Shown: positions 15,780 through 24,200, numbered from the stretch's first letter. The stretch is DNA of 64,000 bases from Nocardioides sp. Iso805N (GCF_000364605.1 NZ_KB822583.1:62001-126000); one strand, 5' to 3'. Numbers and translations: made by a program. Notes: generated from the sequence alone by a model not told the origin.

Positions 15780-16930
15780 CTCGGCGGCTCACGGAGCTCG
15801 AGCATCTGATCGAAATCTCCCAGGACACCGGCCTGCGGATCGTCACAGTCACGGGCGACATCGACCTGTCGAATGACGCCGGCCGCCTCGTCGGACGCAT
15901 CCTCGCGTCAGTCGCGCGCGGGGAGGTCGAGCGCAAGGGCGCCCGGCAGAAGCGTGCACAGCAGCAGGCCGCCCAGGAGGGCCGCCCTGCAGGTGGTCGG
16001 CGGGCGTTCGGGTACGAGTCAGACGGCTTGACCATCAGGGACGACGAGGCCGAGCTCGTGAAGGCTGCATACGTCGATCTTCTCCAAGGCGCCTCGCTCA
16101 AGAGCATCGCGAAGCGCTGGAACGACGCCGAGATGCTGACGACAGTTGGCAACCGCTGGATCCACAGCACCGTGCGGGAGACGCTGCTCAATCCTCGCTA
16201 CGCCGGCGTTCGGACATACCGCGGGGAGGTCGTCGGGCCTGCCGTATGGGAGCCGCTCATCGATCAGGACACGTTCGATGCCGCTGACGCCTTGCTGCGA
16301 ATGCCGGAACGTCTGGTGACGACCGGGAATGCTCGCAAGTACCTGCTGCCCGGTCTTGCGCTCTGCTGGTGCGGCTCAGACGTCACAACAGGGCGGACGC
16401 GCCACAATAAGCGGACTTACAACTGTCGCGCGACGAAGCATCTGTCCCGCGCCGCTGAGCCTGTGGACGCTCTCATTGGCGGGGGTGAGATCGACGGCGT
16501 ACACGTTCGGGGCGTCGTCGTTGAGCGGCTTTCACGGCCCGACGCGAGCTCCTTGTTGACGAGCTGCCACGCGCCTGAGATCGATGACCTCAAGGCGAAG
16601 GCTGAAGCCATTCGTGAGCGGATCGACAACCTGGCCACCGGACTCGAGGAAGGCATCTTGACGCTCGCGTCAGCTCGGAAGGCAAGCGAACGCCTCCGAG
16701 CCGAACTCGACTCGATCGAGAGAAGACTTCAGCAGGCAACGACTGCCGACGTTCTGGGTCCCCTTGTGCATGCGGCCGACGTCGAAGAAGCGTGGTCGAA
16801 GTGCGACCTCAGGCAGCGGCGTGCAGTGATCGACACGTTGATGATCGTCACTCTGCTGCCGCCTCCGCGCGGTCGACGAGCATTCGAACCAGAGTCGGTG
16901 CAGATCGCCTGGAAGGATGGTCGGTCGTGA
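15536..16930 (+). CDS. int: Large serine recombinase (integrase)
   Basis: The 464-residue protein has an N-terminal resolvase catalytic domain: VVYLRQSLDRTGDG with nucleophile S10, then VAWHIDRLTRR, and arginines in the GRLVGRILASVARGEVER block. Next come a recombinase domain (about 160-265, RAFGYESDG, TVRETLLNPRYAG) and a zinc ribbon from about residue 275 (LCWCGSD ... NCRATKHLSR). A coiled-coil segment (about 345-400) lies near the C-terminus. These enzymes catalyse one-way attP x attB integration and need a directionality factor for excision. Only 15 bp of element DNA precede the ATG. TAGACT (15524-15529) could be a -10 box for a leaderless transcript, or the gene is read from the host Tad promoter. 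Confidence 0.95.
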   Translation: MRAVVYLRQSLDRTGDGAAVERQRNDCLKLCADRGWDVLREYVDNDTSASSKKPRPQYIEMLAAIGRGEVDVLVAWHIDRLTRRLTELEHLIEISQDTGLRIVTVTGDIDLSNDAGRLVGRILASVARGEVERKGARQKRAQQQAAQEGRPAGGRRAFGYESDGLTIRDDEAELVKAAYVDLLQGASLKSIAKRWNDAEMLTTVGNRWIHSTVRETLLNPRYAGVRTYRGEVVGPAVWEPLIDQDTFDAADALLRMPERLVTTGNARKYLLPGLALCWCGSDVTTGRTRHNKRTYNCRATKHLSRAAEPVDALIGGGEIDGVHVRGVVVERLSRPDASSLLTSCHAPEIDDLKAKAEAIRERIDNLATGLEEGILTLASARKASERLRAELDSIERRLQQATTADVLGPLVHAADVEEAWSKCDLRQRRAVIDTLMIVTLLPPPRGRRAFEPESVQIAWKDGRS

Positions 16931-17379
16931 GGGACGACGACCTGGCGGCGTGGTTGTCGAATCTATTGGCGGCTCACGAGAACCACTCCGAAGCGACCCA
17001 TGAGGCTTACCAACACCTCGAGAACGCGGGCGTGCTGAGCAGGCTCACCGTGCATCGGTACATCTGCGCCAGGTGCGGTCCGCTGGCCACGGTCATTCGC
17101 GTGGGCACTCACACACTGGCGCGCACGAAGGACTACAAGTACGGCCGCGGCCTGAATGATGCGCGTTCGGTCCCAGCAGCGCGCGCGAGCAACACTCTCG
17201 ACGGAGAGCGTCACTGGCCCGGTCACACGTTCGACGTGGATGAGCTGGCGGAATGGGGCGAAGGCGTCGGTTTCGACGTGCATTGTCGCCACCAAACGAC
17301 CACGGTCGCGGCGCGCGAGGTTCTGGCGACGACTAGGAACAAGCTCCCCGGGCACCCTGGCGCGCCTACAATCCTCTGA
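16927..17379 (+). CDS. Element protein of unknown function, zinc-finger-like
   Basis: The protein has 150 residues from GTG 16927, which overlaps the integrase stop (GTGA), suggesting translational coupling. The sequence has YICARCGPLATV, a C-x-x-C pair, and a later DVHCRHQTT segment, so a small zinc site is possible. There is no recognisable domain or membrane segment. Its position next to int makes it a candidate accessory recombination factor, but many such ORFs in actinobacterial elements are uncharacterised. The last 18 codons lie inside the first copy of a 55-bp direct repeat, so the present C-terminus may have been altered by that duplication. Confidence 0.6.
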   Translation: MRDDDLAAWLSNLLAAHENHSEATHEAYQHLENAGVLSRLTVHRYICARCGPLATVIRVGTHTLARTKDYKYGRGLNDARSVPAARASNTLDGERHWPGHTFDVDELAEWGEGVGFDVHCRHQTTTVAAREVLATTRNKLPGHPGAPTIL

Positions 17380-17381
17380 GG
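17327..17381 (+). repeat. 55-bp direct repeat, copy 1 of 2
   Basis: The segment starting CGACGACTAGGAACAAGCTC and ending CAATCCTCTGAGG is identical to 17420-17474, with a 93-bp period. Copy 1 covers the last codons of the upstream gene. Each copy contains TACAAT (17367-17372 here), a good -10-like hexamer, so the duplication may have doubled a promoter. Confidence 0.9.
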
Positions 17382-17419
17382 GGCGTCAAGGTCTCTTCCG
17401 TTCCCGCGAACGGGACAGA

Positions 17420-17474
17420 CGACGACTAGGAACAAGCTCCCCGGGCACCCTGGCGCGCCTACAATCCTCTGAGG
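17420..17474 (+). repeat. 55-bp direct repeat, copy 2 of 2
   Basis: This is an exact copy of 17327-17381. Its TACAAT is at 17460-17465, upstream of the 17569 gene. Between the copies lies a small hairpin, TCCCG-CGAA-CGGGA. Downstream is another, ATGCCG-TAGCAT-CGGCAT (17480-17497). Confidence 0.9.
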
Positions 17475-17547
17475 TGCGGATGCCGTAGCATCGGCATTGT
17501 TAGGTTGTTGCCCGGCCTGTGAAGGCCTTCGGAAGCGTGCAGGGCGC

Positions 17548-17566
17548 CGAACCCCAAAGGGGTTCG
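17548..17566 (+). promoter_or_regulatory. Perfect hairpin that traps a Shine-Dalgarno sequence
   Basis: CGAACCCC (17548-17555) and GGGGTTCG (17559-17566) pair perfectly around an AAA loop. The AAAGGGG ribosome-binding site of the gene starting GTG 17569 lies in the loop and right arm, so the folded RNA would block initiation. A perfect palindrome GAAGGCCTTC (17521-17530) lies just upstream. Confidence 0.65.
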
Positions 17567-17568
17567 TT

Positions 17569-17805
17569 GTGCCCGCAACAGAAGCAACATCTTCTATCCG
17601 TAGCCTTCAAGGAAAGGCTGCAGCCGCACGGCGATGGAGCCGGCCCGACTCGGATGATCTAGCCCGAGAGCTCGCTGCCGAGCGTCTCGCAGCCTTCATT
17701 CAGCGCACGATCTCTCAGGCGCCGGCCCTGACGAGCGAGCAGCAGGACCGCCTCGCTGCTCTACTACGTCCCACCGTGACGGCAGGCGGCTCGGATGCTG
17801 CCTGA
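17569..17805 (+). CDS. Small conserved element protein, unknown function
   Basis: A 78-residue protein from GTG 17569, preferred over upstream starts because AAAGGGG lies at the right distance. It is charged and helical (ARRWSRPDSDDLARELAAERLAAFIQRTISQAPALTSEQQDRLAALL). It resembles short ORFs often found near the start of replication modules in actinobacterial prophages and plasmids, but I cannot name a domain. Initiation appears to be regulated by the hairpin at 17548-17566. It is the first gene of a tightly packed rightward operon. Confidence 0.65.
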   Translation: MPATEATSSIRSLQGKAAAARRWSRPDSDDLARELAAERLAAFIQRTISQAPALTSEQQDRLAALLRPTVTAGGSDAA

Positions 17806-18007
17806 GGGTGACCGAAGCCGCCCCGCGGGCAACGGGACGGCCTCGAATGACATCGACCACGACGACTACTCCATCGTAACGGCTCACGCCGAGAGCTGCT
17901 GCCGTTGCACGCGGTGTCGTCGGCCGCTGACCGCGGACCTGAGCGTTCGTCTGGGTATCGGCCCGCGCTGCCGCGGCCTGGTTGTTGACTCGGGGAGCGC
18001 GTCATGA
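17795..18007 (+). CDS. Small zinc-binding protein, DUF6011-like
   Basis: The 70-residue protein overlaps the previous gene by 11 bp. Its C-terminal half has CCRCTRCRRPLTADLSVRLGIG followed by PRCRG. This C-x-x-C ... G-I-G-P-x-C pattern is typical of the DUF6011-type zinc motif found in actinophage and plasmid proteins. The molecular role is unknown; a nucleic-acid or protein contact is possible. It is part of the rightward operon, with its stop overlapping the next start by 4 bp. Confidence 0.65.
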   Translation: MLPEGDRSRPAGNGTASNDIDHDDYSIVTAHAESCCRCTRCRRPLTADLSVRLGIGPRCRGLVVDSGSAS

Positions 18008-18279
18008 GTGCCCGCGCCGAAGCACTCGCCGCTATCGACGGACTCCCGGCGCAGGAGCGATTCTGGCTGGAGTCGTGCGTGCCCTTCCGTCAGCGAGGCA
18101 AGTTCCGAGACCTGGTCGCGAACGGTCGGATTGACGCGAATTCGGTCCTCGACAACATCGCATTGCTCCCCGAGGTAGGCCGCGCTCATACCCAGTGGAT
18201 GGCGGCGCGCGACCAGATGACCCGGTTCGAGGTCATGACCAGGGCCCCGCAGCGGCCGAAGTTGCGGGTGGTCTCATGA
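18004..18279 (+). CDS. Element protein of unknown function
   Basis: The 91-residue, mostly helical, charged protein (LPAQERFWLESCVPFRQRGKFRDLVANGR) has no recognisable motif or membrane segment. The start (ATG 18004) overlaps the previous stop, and the stop overlaps the next start, so it belongs to the same coupled operon just before the replication-type gene. No function can be assigned. Confidence 0.6.
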   Translation: MSARAEALAAIDGLPAQERFWLESCVPFRQRGKFRDLVANGRIDANSVLDNIALLPEVGRAHTQWMAARDQMTRFEVMTRAPQRPKLRVVS

Positions 18280-18485
18280 GTGCCACCCATGGGGCCACCT
18301 GCGGGCCAGAGTGCCAGCTTTCGGCCGTCCCGTCGCCGCTCGACCGCGTGCGCCCGCCAGGTTCTCCGTGTCCGTACTGCGGCGCCGATGCCGGGGTCGC
18401 TTGCACGACGTTGAATCGTCGGCGTCCGATGCGGCTGACTGTGTTCGGGCCGTGCCATCCGTCGCGGATCGAGGTGGCGGCGTGA
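18276..18485 (+). CDS. Small zinc-finger protein
   Basis: A 69-residue protein from ATG 18276 (ATGA overlap). It contains CGPEC, then SPCPYCGADAGVACTT, and finally GPCHPSR, giving two or more cysteine pairs. The C-P-x-C-G-A-x-x-G-x-x-C spacing is that of short zinc fingers common in actinophage early regions. Its stop overlaps the GTG start of the replication-type gene. Function unknown. Confidence 0.65.
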   Translation: MSATHGATCGPECQLSAVPSPLDRVRPPGSPCPYCGADAGVACTTLNRRRPMRLTVFGPCHPSRIEVAA

Positions 18486-19324
18486 GCTACATCAAGTTCG
18501 AGCATCGTCACCTTGGTGAAGATCGTTGGCTCGATGTCTCGCCGTCGGCGTTCGTGGTGCACACGTGGGCGCTGGACTACTGCAATGAGCAGGCAACCGA
18601 CGGCCACATCTCCAAGAAGATGGCACTGCGCCTGACGTGCCCCGTCATGCCGGCCGAGCTTGCGGCGGCCTGGGACGAGCTCGTTCAGATTGATGTCTGG
18701 GAGGCGACGGAGTCGGGCTACTACTGCCTGGAGTTCACCGCTCACGGCATCGCAGCATCGGAGCAGGCCTCGACGCGGGCGAAGTGGGCCGAGGACAAGC
18801 GCCGTCAGCGTCTTCACCGCATTGGCAACCATCAGCTGTGCTCGAGCGAGAAGTGCAAGGCGCAGACGTCCACTAGTGGAACTGTGGACGTGTCCACTGG
18901 TGGACAAGTGGACGATCCGACCCGACCCGACTCGACCCGACCCGACCCAACCCCCGAAGGGGGTTTGGGGAGGGGATCGGGGGACGTGGACTCGATCAGC
19001 GACCAGCAGCCGCACTGCTCCGCAGCGCCTGCGGACGCCATCGAGCAGGACTTGGGGGAGCGGGATTGCCCTCCTGAGTACACCTGGCCGAACAGCATCA
19101 CCCGCCTCGAAGCCGTCAAGATCTCTGCGCTTGTCCAGGCGGAGACGAACTACGGCTTGCCGGCGCACAAGTGGACCTCCGAGCCGAAGGACTGCTGCAA
19201 GGCGCCGCGTAGGAACCCGATCCACGACGAGCGCACGTTCGCTCTGATCGCCGAGTACGCCGAAGACCCAGAAGTCGCCGACTGGATCGCCCAGGCTCAG
19301 GGTCGCGCCCAGGAGGCGTCATGA
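18482..19324 (+). CDS. Phage-type replication initiation protein (DnaD/O-like), putative
   Basis: A 280-residue protein from GTG 18482. The N-terminal half (about 1-110) has a winged-helix-like pattern of aromatic and charged residues (VVHTWALDYCNEQATDGHIS, then LVQIDVWEATESGYYCLEF and a helix ending AEDKRRQRLHRI). This is the layout of many actinophage replication proteins. The middle is low-complexity (Asp/Pro/Thr/Ser-rich) and encoded by iteron-like repeats. The C-terminal part (about 200-280) is unlike anything I recognise. By analogy with phage O-type initiators the origin would be the repeat block inside this gene. The call rests on layout and context, not on a named motif. Confidence 0.55.
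   Translation: MSYIKFEHRHLGEDRWLDVSPSAFVVHTWALDYCNEQATDGHISKKMALRLTCPVMPAELAAAWDELVQIDVWEATESGYYCLEFTAHGIAASEQASTRAKWAEDKRRQRLHRIGNHQLCSSEKCKAQTSTSGTVDVSTGGQVDDPTRPDSTRPDPTPEGGLGRGSGDVDSISDQQPHCSAAPADAIEQDLGERDCPPEYTWPNSITRLEAVKISALVQAETNYGLPAHKWTSEPKDCCKAPRRNPIHDERTFALIAEYAEDPEVADWIAQAQGRAQEAS
18868..18913 (+). repeat. 24-bp iterons with palindromic TCCACTAGTGGA (candidate element origin)
   Basis: Two 22-bp units (18868-18889 and 18892-18913) with a 24-bp period each contain a 12-bp palindrome (TCCACTAGTGGA, perfect; TCCACTGGTGGA, one mismatch pair) and a trailing GTGGAC. They lie in the middle of the replication-type gene, as origins do in lambda-like phages. A run of CCCGA units follows. 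Confidence 0.6.
18946..18969. other. G/C hairpin next to the iterons
   Basis: CCCAACCCCC (18946-18955) pairs with GGGGGTTTGGG (from 18959) with a single bulged T, around a GAA loop. It sits just after the iterons and the CCCGA-rich tract within the coding region. It could be part of an origin or an intragenic attenuator. Confidence 0.5.
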
Positions 19325-19479
19325 GCTGCCCTGCCTGCCTGCGGACGTCGATGGCGCTCAATCGACTCAAGGCCAAGCACGCGCGGTTCGCGGCCGAGAC
19401 GAACAAGATGCTGATCGAGCAGCTCCGCGAGATCGACGCTCTTCGGACCAGGCTCGCGCGCTACGAGGAGCGTGCCTAG
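19321..19479 (+). CDS. Short element protein (52 residues)
   Basis: ATG 19321 overlaps the previous stop, and the frame ends with TAG 19477-19479. The protein starts MSCPACLRTSMALNRLKAK, a C-x-x-C pair. A single charged helix follows (about 15-50) with heptad-like leucines and isoleucines, so a small coiled coil is likely. It overlaps the next gene by 1 bp. No function can be assigned. Confidence 0.55.
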   Translation: MSCPACLRTSMALNRLKAKHARFAAETNKMLIEQLREIDALRTRLARYEERA

Positions 19480-19724
19480 TGAGGTACGACCGTTGGGGCG
19501 ACCCGATCGAGGACGAGGAGGGTGCGGAGGCTGTCCGCACCCTCGGGGGCCTGCACACTGTGCACACCCTTGGCGGCGAGAAGGACGTCACTACTGCTGA
19601 CACCCTCGGCGAACAGCACCGCTGCGACCACGGCTGGCTCGGAGAAGACGATCACGGACGTCCGATCCCATGCCTCATCTGTCGGCCGCATCTGACACAC
19701 CTGCTGCAGCGAGGCGGCCGATGA
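19479..19724 (+). CDS. Small element protein with Cys/His cluster
   Basis: 81 residues from GTG 19479. The C-terminal part CDHGWLGEDDHGRPIPCLIC followed by RPH has a C-x-H ... C-x-x-C-x-x-H arrangement that probably binds zinc. This pattern recurs in small ORFs of actinobacterial phages and integrative elements. The N-terminal half is acidic and Thr/Gly-rich. It is coupled to the excisionase-like gene by a 4-bp overlap. The molecular role is unknown. Confidence 0.6.
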   Translation: MRYDRWGDPIEDEEGAEAVRTLGGLHTVHTLGGEKDVTTADTLGEQHRCDHGWLGEDDHGRPIPCLICRPHLTHLLQRGGR

Positions 19725-20122
19725 CACAGCGATCTCCGCACCTGATCGGCGTGGACGGGCCAGCCGTCCTCGTCCCCGCGCGCATCGCGGCCATCCTCGA
19801 GCGTCATGCCGACCTCACGGCCCTCCGCGTCCGCACGAGAGGGGTCGATCCGGAGGCGTCTGCTGTCCTCGAAGCCCTCCGTGTTGCCGCCATGACTTGG
19901 CGTGGTTCCGCGACCGGAACCGAGGGCGCGCCGAAGCCGGAACCGGCACAAGACTCGAACCAGTGGCTGAGCACGGGAGAGGCCGCCGATCTCGCAGGAG
20001 TCACCTCGCGGGCCATCAGGAAAGCAATCGAAGGTGGCCGACTCCAGGCAACAGAGATCGGCGGCCGGTACCGAATCAGCCGAGAAGACCTCGAACAGTT
20101 CAAGGCCGCTCGCGCGGCGTGA
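19721..20122 (+). CDS. Excisionase-family helix-turn-helix protein
   Basis: A 133-residue protein from ATG 19721. The C-terminal 50 residues form a MerR/Xis-type (HTH_17) DNA-binding domain: WLSTGEAADLAGVTSRAIRK, then EGGRLQATEIGGRYRISREDLEQF. The N-terminal part is unassigned. In elements with serine integrases such a protein can be the recombination directionality factor or a transcription regulator. Here it is the only obvious candidate for the factor that would let the integrase excise the element and repair cpaF. That role is inferred. Confidence 0.75.
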   Translation: MTQRSPHLIGVDGPAVLVPARIAAILERHADLTALRVRTRGVDPEASAVLEALRVAAMTWRGSATGTEGAPKPEPAQDSNQWLSTGEAADLAGVTSRAIRKAIEGGRLQATEIGGRYRISREDLEQFKAARAA

Positions 20123-20134
20123 AAGGACCAGACG

Positions 20135-20806
20135 ATGCCGGACATTCCCGAAGACGTCGCAACCAAGGCAGCCGACATCCAAGTCGCCTTCAACGCCGAC
20201 GCTGAGCTCCATCGCAACAATGCTGACCTGACCCCCGATGGTCGCATCCGACGGCTTGCGATCGCCTACTTGAGCGCGAAGGCGCAGATGGACGAGCTGC
20301 AGACCTCCTGGGCTGGTACTTCCGCTATCAACGCCGAGACGATTGATCGCGATGTCTTCGGTGCGCCGAATGTTGTCGGCGCCGATGCGATCTCGAGTCG
20401 CGATGCAGCCGACCGTGCCTCGCGTGTCGAGAGCCCCGAGGACGGCATGCGGCTGCTCCAGCAGGCCGAGCGAACCGGGGACGAGATCCTGGCCCGTGCC
20501 GTCGCTCAGTACGCCTATGACCAGCAAGGTGTTGTCTTCGGTAGCGGCTGGACCGATGTCGTTGACGCATTCGCCTCACGCCGGCCCGAGGTTGCCCAGA
20601 AGCTGACCGACCTCGCCGCCGCCACCCGCGCCAACCTCGACGCCAGCCTCACCGCTGCCTTCACGTTCTCCCTCGCCAGGCCTGCTGAGTTTGGAAACCT
20701 CACCGACTACCGACTCCAGATCCTCGCTGATACGACCGACCCCAGCGCGCCGACGCAGTCCGACGGCAACTACGGCTGGCTCGGCCTGCCGCAGGGACTT
20801 TCATGA
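20135..20806 (+). CDS. Phage-like protein of unknown function
   Basis: 223 residues, with a good ribosome-binding site (GAAAGGACC) 7 bp before ATG 20135. The protein is soluble, Ala/Asp-rich and mostly helical, with a long central helical region (SRDAADRASRVESPEDGMRL) and a C-terminal YGWLGLPQGL. Its position upstream of a tape-measure gene suggests a virion or assembly role, but I recognise no domain. Homologues next to tape-measure genes in other actinobacterial elements would clarify it. Confidence 0.6.
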   Translation: MPDIPEDVATKAADIQVAFNADAELHRNNADLTPDGRIRRLAIAYLSAKAQMDELQTSWAGTSAINAETIDRDVFGAPNVVGADAISSRDAADRASRVESPEDGMRLLQQAERTGDEILARAVAQYAYDQQGVVFGSGWTDVVDAFASRRPEVAQKLTDLAAATRANLDASLTAAFTFSLARPAEFGNLTDYRLQILADTTDPSAPTQSDGNYGWLGLPQGLS

Positions 20807-20821
20807 CCCAGGGGGTGGGGC

Positions 20822-20841
20822 CGACCTGGAGCCCTCCAGGT
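20822..20841 (+). other. Hairpin in the 20806-20938 spacer
   Basis: GACCTGGA (20822-20829) and TCCAGGTC (20834-20841) are perfectly complementary around GCCC. It lies just after the 20135 gene and may terminate or attenuate transcription ahead of the tail genes. An in-frame ATG at 20803 would read through it, but that extension looks non-coding. Confidence 0.45.
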
Positions 20842-20937
20842 CACCGTTGGGAAGGGCTCTGGGGAGTCGGTCAGGTTCAGAAGGTTGGCGGCCGGGTGGC
20901 CTCACAGACGGCCGAGCGGCCAGAAAGCGGGCTAAAC

Positions 20938-21219
20938 ATGACCTCACCGACCCCGGAGATCAGCCCTGAGGAGTGCGTAGCCGAGTTCACCGCGCTGCCG
21001 CACGACGTCCAGCAGACCATGCTCGAGATCCTCGGGTTGGTTGAGCTGATGACGACTGAGCACCGCTGCATCGCCGCGCATCTCCAGAACGACATCGTTC
21101 AGACCTTGGGTGCACTGCGTGAGCAATACGAGGTGATGTGCCTGAGCGAGCGGCTCCTCGACCTGCTCGTCTTCGCTGAGCGCGAGGAGCAGGCGGCCGG
21201 CGCGAGGGGTGACCACTAA
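20938..21219 (+). CDS. Small phage protein before the tape-measure gene
   Basis: A 93-residue acidic helical protein (SPEECVAEFTALPHDVQQTM, then LRE-QYEVMCLSERLLDLL). The start at ATG 20938 is preferred. An upstream in-frame ATG at 20803 (overlapping the previous stop) would add 45 residues rich in Gly, Trp and Pro that do not look like protein. It ends TAATG with the tape-measure start, so the two are coupled. In siphoviruses the tail assembly chaperone lies in this position, but I see no frameshifted extension, so that role is only possible. Confidence 0.55.
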   Translation: MTSPTPEISPEECVAEFTALPHDVQQTMLEILGLVELMTTEHRCIAAHLQNDIVQTLGALREQYEVMCLSERLLDLLVFAEREEQAAGARGDH

Positions 21220-24200
21220 TGGGTGTCCGCGAAGAGAAGGTCGTACTTTCCCTCGACGATCAGTTCACGTCGAAGATGGCCAAGGTCGTTACCTCTACCG
21301 CCCTGTTCGACAAGACACTGTCCGAGCTCGACGGCACCTCGACGAAGACCAACAAGTCAGTCGGCGACCTCGGTTCCGACAACGGCGGGATCGCGAAGTC
21401 CGGCAAGCAGGCCCGCTCGGCGGGCGCCGACATCGACAAGTACTCCGGCCGGCTGTCGCTGCTCACCCGGACCGCCGCCGCCATCGGCCCCACGCTCGTC
21501 CCGCTGACCGCTGGCCTGATTCCTGCTGTCACAGGCCTGACCGCTGGCTTGGGTGCTGCTGCAGGTGCTGCTGGTGTCGCGTTGCTCGCCTTCCACGGTG
21601 TTGGCGACGCGCTCAAGGCGATGGACGCCTACCAGCTGGACCCGACCACCCAGAACCTGCAGAAGATGCAGCAGGCGATGGATGCGCTCGGTCCGGCCGG
21701 TGCGCAGTTCGCGAAGTTCATCGACGGTCTCGAGCCGCAGATCCACTCCCTCCAGAACGCTGCCCGCGAGGGCCTGTTCCCCGGCATGGAGCAGGGCATC
21801 ACCGCACTGTTGCCGCTGCTGCCTCAGGTGCAGCGCGTGGTCTCGGGGATCGCTACCGAGATGGGCAAGCTGTCTGCGCAGGCGGGCAAGGGACTCACGG
21901 GCGACGCGAGCTTCCAGCGGTTCTTCAACTACCTGGAGACCGACGCCGCCCCGACCATGGACGCGTTCGCCAAGGCGACCGGCCACGTCGCGTCTGGTCT
22001 AGCCTCGCTTACCGTCGACATGGCGCCCCTGACCCGCGACTTCTCGGGTGGCCTGGAGCACGCCGCCGAGTCCTTCGACAAGTGGGCTGCGGGCCTGAAC
22101 CAGACGCAGGGCTTCCGAGACTTCATCTCCTACGTCCAGCAGTCCGGTCCCGAGGTCGCGCACCTGCTTGAAGCCGTCGCGACCGCGTTCGTCGCCATCG
22201 CGAAGGCCGCGGCCCCGATCGGCTCGGTGACACTGCCGCTGCTGACCGACATGGTCAACCTGATCGCGAAGATCGCCGACTCGCCCCTCGGTCCGCTGAT
22301 CGTCACGTTCGTCTCGATCAACTCGGCCATCTCGCTCGCGACTCTCGCCGTCGGCAAGCTCGCCGCTGCCTGGGGCGGGGTCACTGCGGCGGCAGGTACC
22401 GCAGCCGAAGCGGAGGGGGCTGCTGCTGCAGCGGCAGGTGGCAAGGGTGCTGGCGCCGCTGGCCTTTTGGGCTCGGGCACGGGCCGCCTTCTGGCGACCG
22501 CTGGCCTGGCGAGCTGGGGATCACAGTCTCTGATGGGAAAGCTCTTCCACGCGAACGTTGATGCCAACCAGCTCGGGTCGAGCTCACAGGTAAACAAACT
22601 TGGCCGGGATCTGTCGTTGACGACTACCAGCCGTGGCTGGTTCGGCGGCCTTGGCGGCAAGATCCAGGACGCCTTCCCCGGCAAGGACGGATTCCAGGTT
22701 GCTCAGAGCAACGTCGGCACCGCTGACCAGGCGCTCACGAGCATGGTGTCGAACGGTCAAGGGGACCAGGCTGCCGCGATCTTCGACAAGATCACAGCCT
22801 CGGCTAAGAAGCAGGGCGCCGCCGTCTCGGAGGTGTCGAAGCAGTTCCCGAGCTACACCGCCGCGGTGAAGGCATCTGCCGACGCAAACGGGACCCTTGC
22901 CACCTCGAACGACTCAGCGACCGCCTCGATCCGCAACATGATCGCAGCGGCCGAGCAGCAGCACTCGCAGATGCTGGCGAACTTCGACTCGGTCACGGCC
23001 TACGGTCAGGCAGTCCAGGCTGCGGCGAAGCAGGCGGCGTCTGGGGCGAAGGGCCTGAACCAGTACACCGCTGCCGGCGCAGCGAACCGGCAGGCGCTGT
23101 CCGGGATGATCGCGGCCTGGAATGCGCAGCCGAAGAGCATCCGCAACAACGTCGGCCAGTACAACGCAGCGAAGGAGAAGCTGGCCGAGTTCGCCTCGAA
23201 GATGGGTGCGACCAAGCTGCAGATCGCGGACCTGACTGCGGCAATGAACAAGCCGCGCAAGTTTGTCGTCAACGCAGACATCGGGCAGGCGATGGATGCG
23301 ATCGCGAAGATCAAGGCAGAGGCCGCATCGGTCCCGAGGGTGCTGCGGACTGAGTACATCGTCACGCAGACGAACCGGATCAATAAGCCCCAGGTCCACA
23401 TGCCTGGATCGGCTGAGGGGTCGACCGTCCCGAAGGACAGCGGCCCCTACGGCGACCGCTACCCCTACCTGCTTGCGCCCGGCGAAGAGGTCATCTCCAA
23501 CCGCTACGGCCAGGCCGACCGGCACCGTGGTCTCCTCAAGGCGATCAACGCCGGCCGGCTAGCGAACGGTGGCACGGCTGGCCTCATCGGCAATGACTTC
23601 AACTACAACGTCTCCAGCACCTCAACGGCATCCTCGTCGAGCTCGAAGACGACGGCCCAGGCCGATGCCGCCACGAAGAAGCTGACCAAGTCCCAGCAGG
23701 AGGCCGCAGCAGCCGCCAAGAAGGCGTCTGGCGAGCTATCGCACCTGCGGCTGAACCTGTCGAACCTGCAGGGCAAGGAGTTCAAGGATCTCCGCTCGGG
23801 GTTGCATGACCTGGTCGGGAAGGACCTGCGGCTCACCGGGGACTCGCTCAAGGATCTGAACAAGGCCTCGAAGCTGCTCACCAAGTCGTACACCGCCCAG
23901 AAGTCCGCGCTCGACACCGCGAAGTCGAACCGTGACTCGCTGGCATCGACCGTGGCCTCTGGCTTGATGCCGACGCTGTACCAGTCATCGACCACCTCGA
24001 CGAACCCGTTCTCGGGTCAGTCGGCAGCCATCAACACACCCGGCTCGATCAACGCCACGATCTCGAAGGCGACGGCGCAGGCCAGGGAGTTCGGGACGCT
24101 GCTCAAGAAGGTCCAGGGCAAGGGCATCTCCGGGCCGGCGCTGGAAGAGATCTTGACCGACGGCGGGATCGACGGCCTGCGGATCTGGGCCAACGCGTCC

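Noticed and set aside
18917..18955. CCCGA repeats as a protein-level repeat domain
   Set aside because: The encoded T-R-P-D-P-T stretch is low complexity and lies beside palindromic iterons, so a DNA-level role is the better explanation; it is not called as a domain.
19721..20122. Confident naming of the HTH protein as the recombination directionality factor
   Set aside because: Directionality factors of serine integrases are very diverse and often not Xis-like. The assignment stays a candidate based on fold and location.
21209..22171. Alternative 320-residue frame overlapping the start of the tape-measure gene
   Set aside because: Arg/Gly/His-rich shadow composition. The tape-measure frame has coherent helical and hydrophobic segments and is coupled to the gene upstream.
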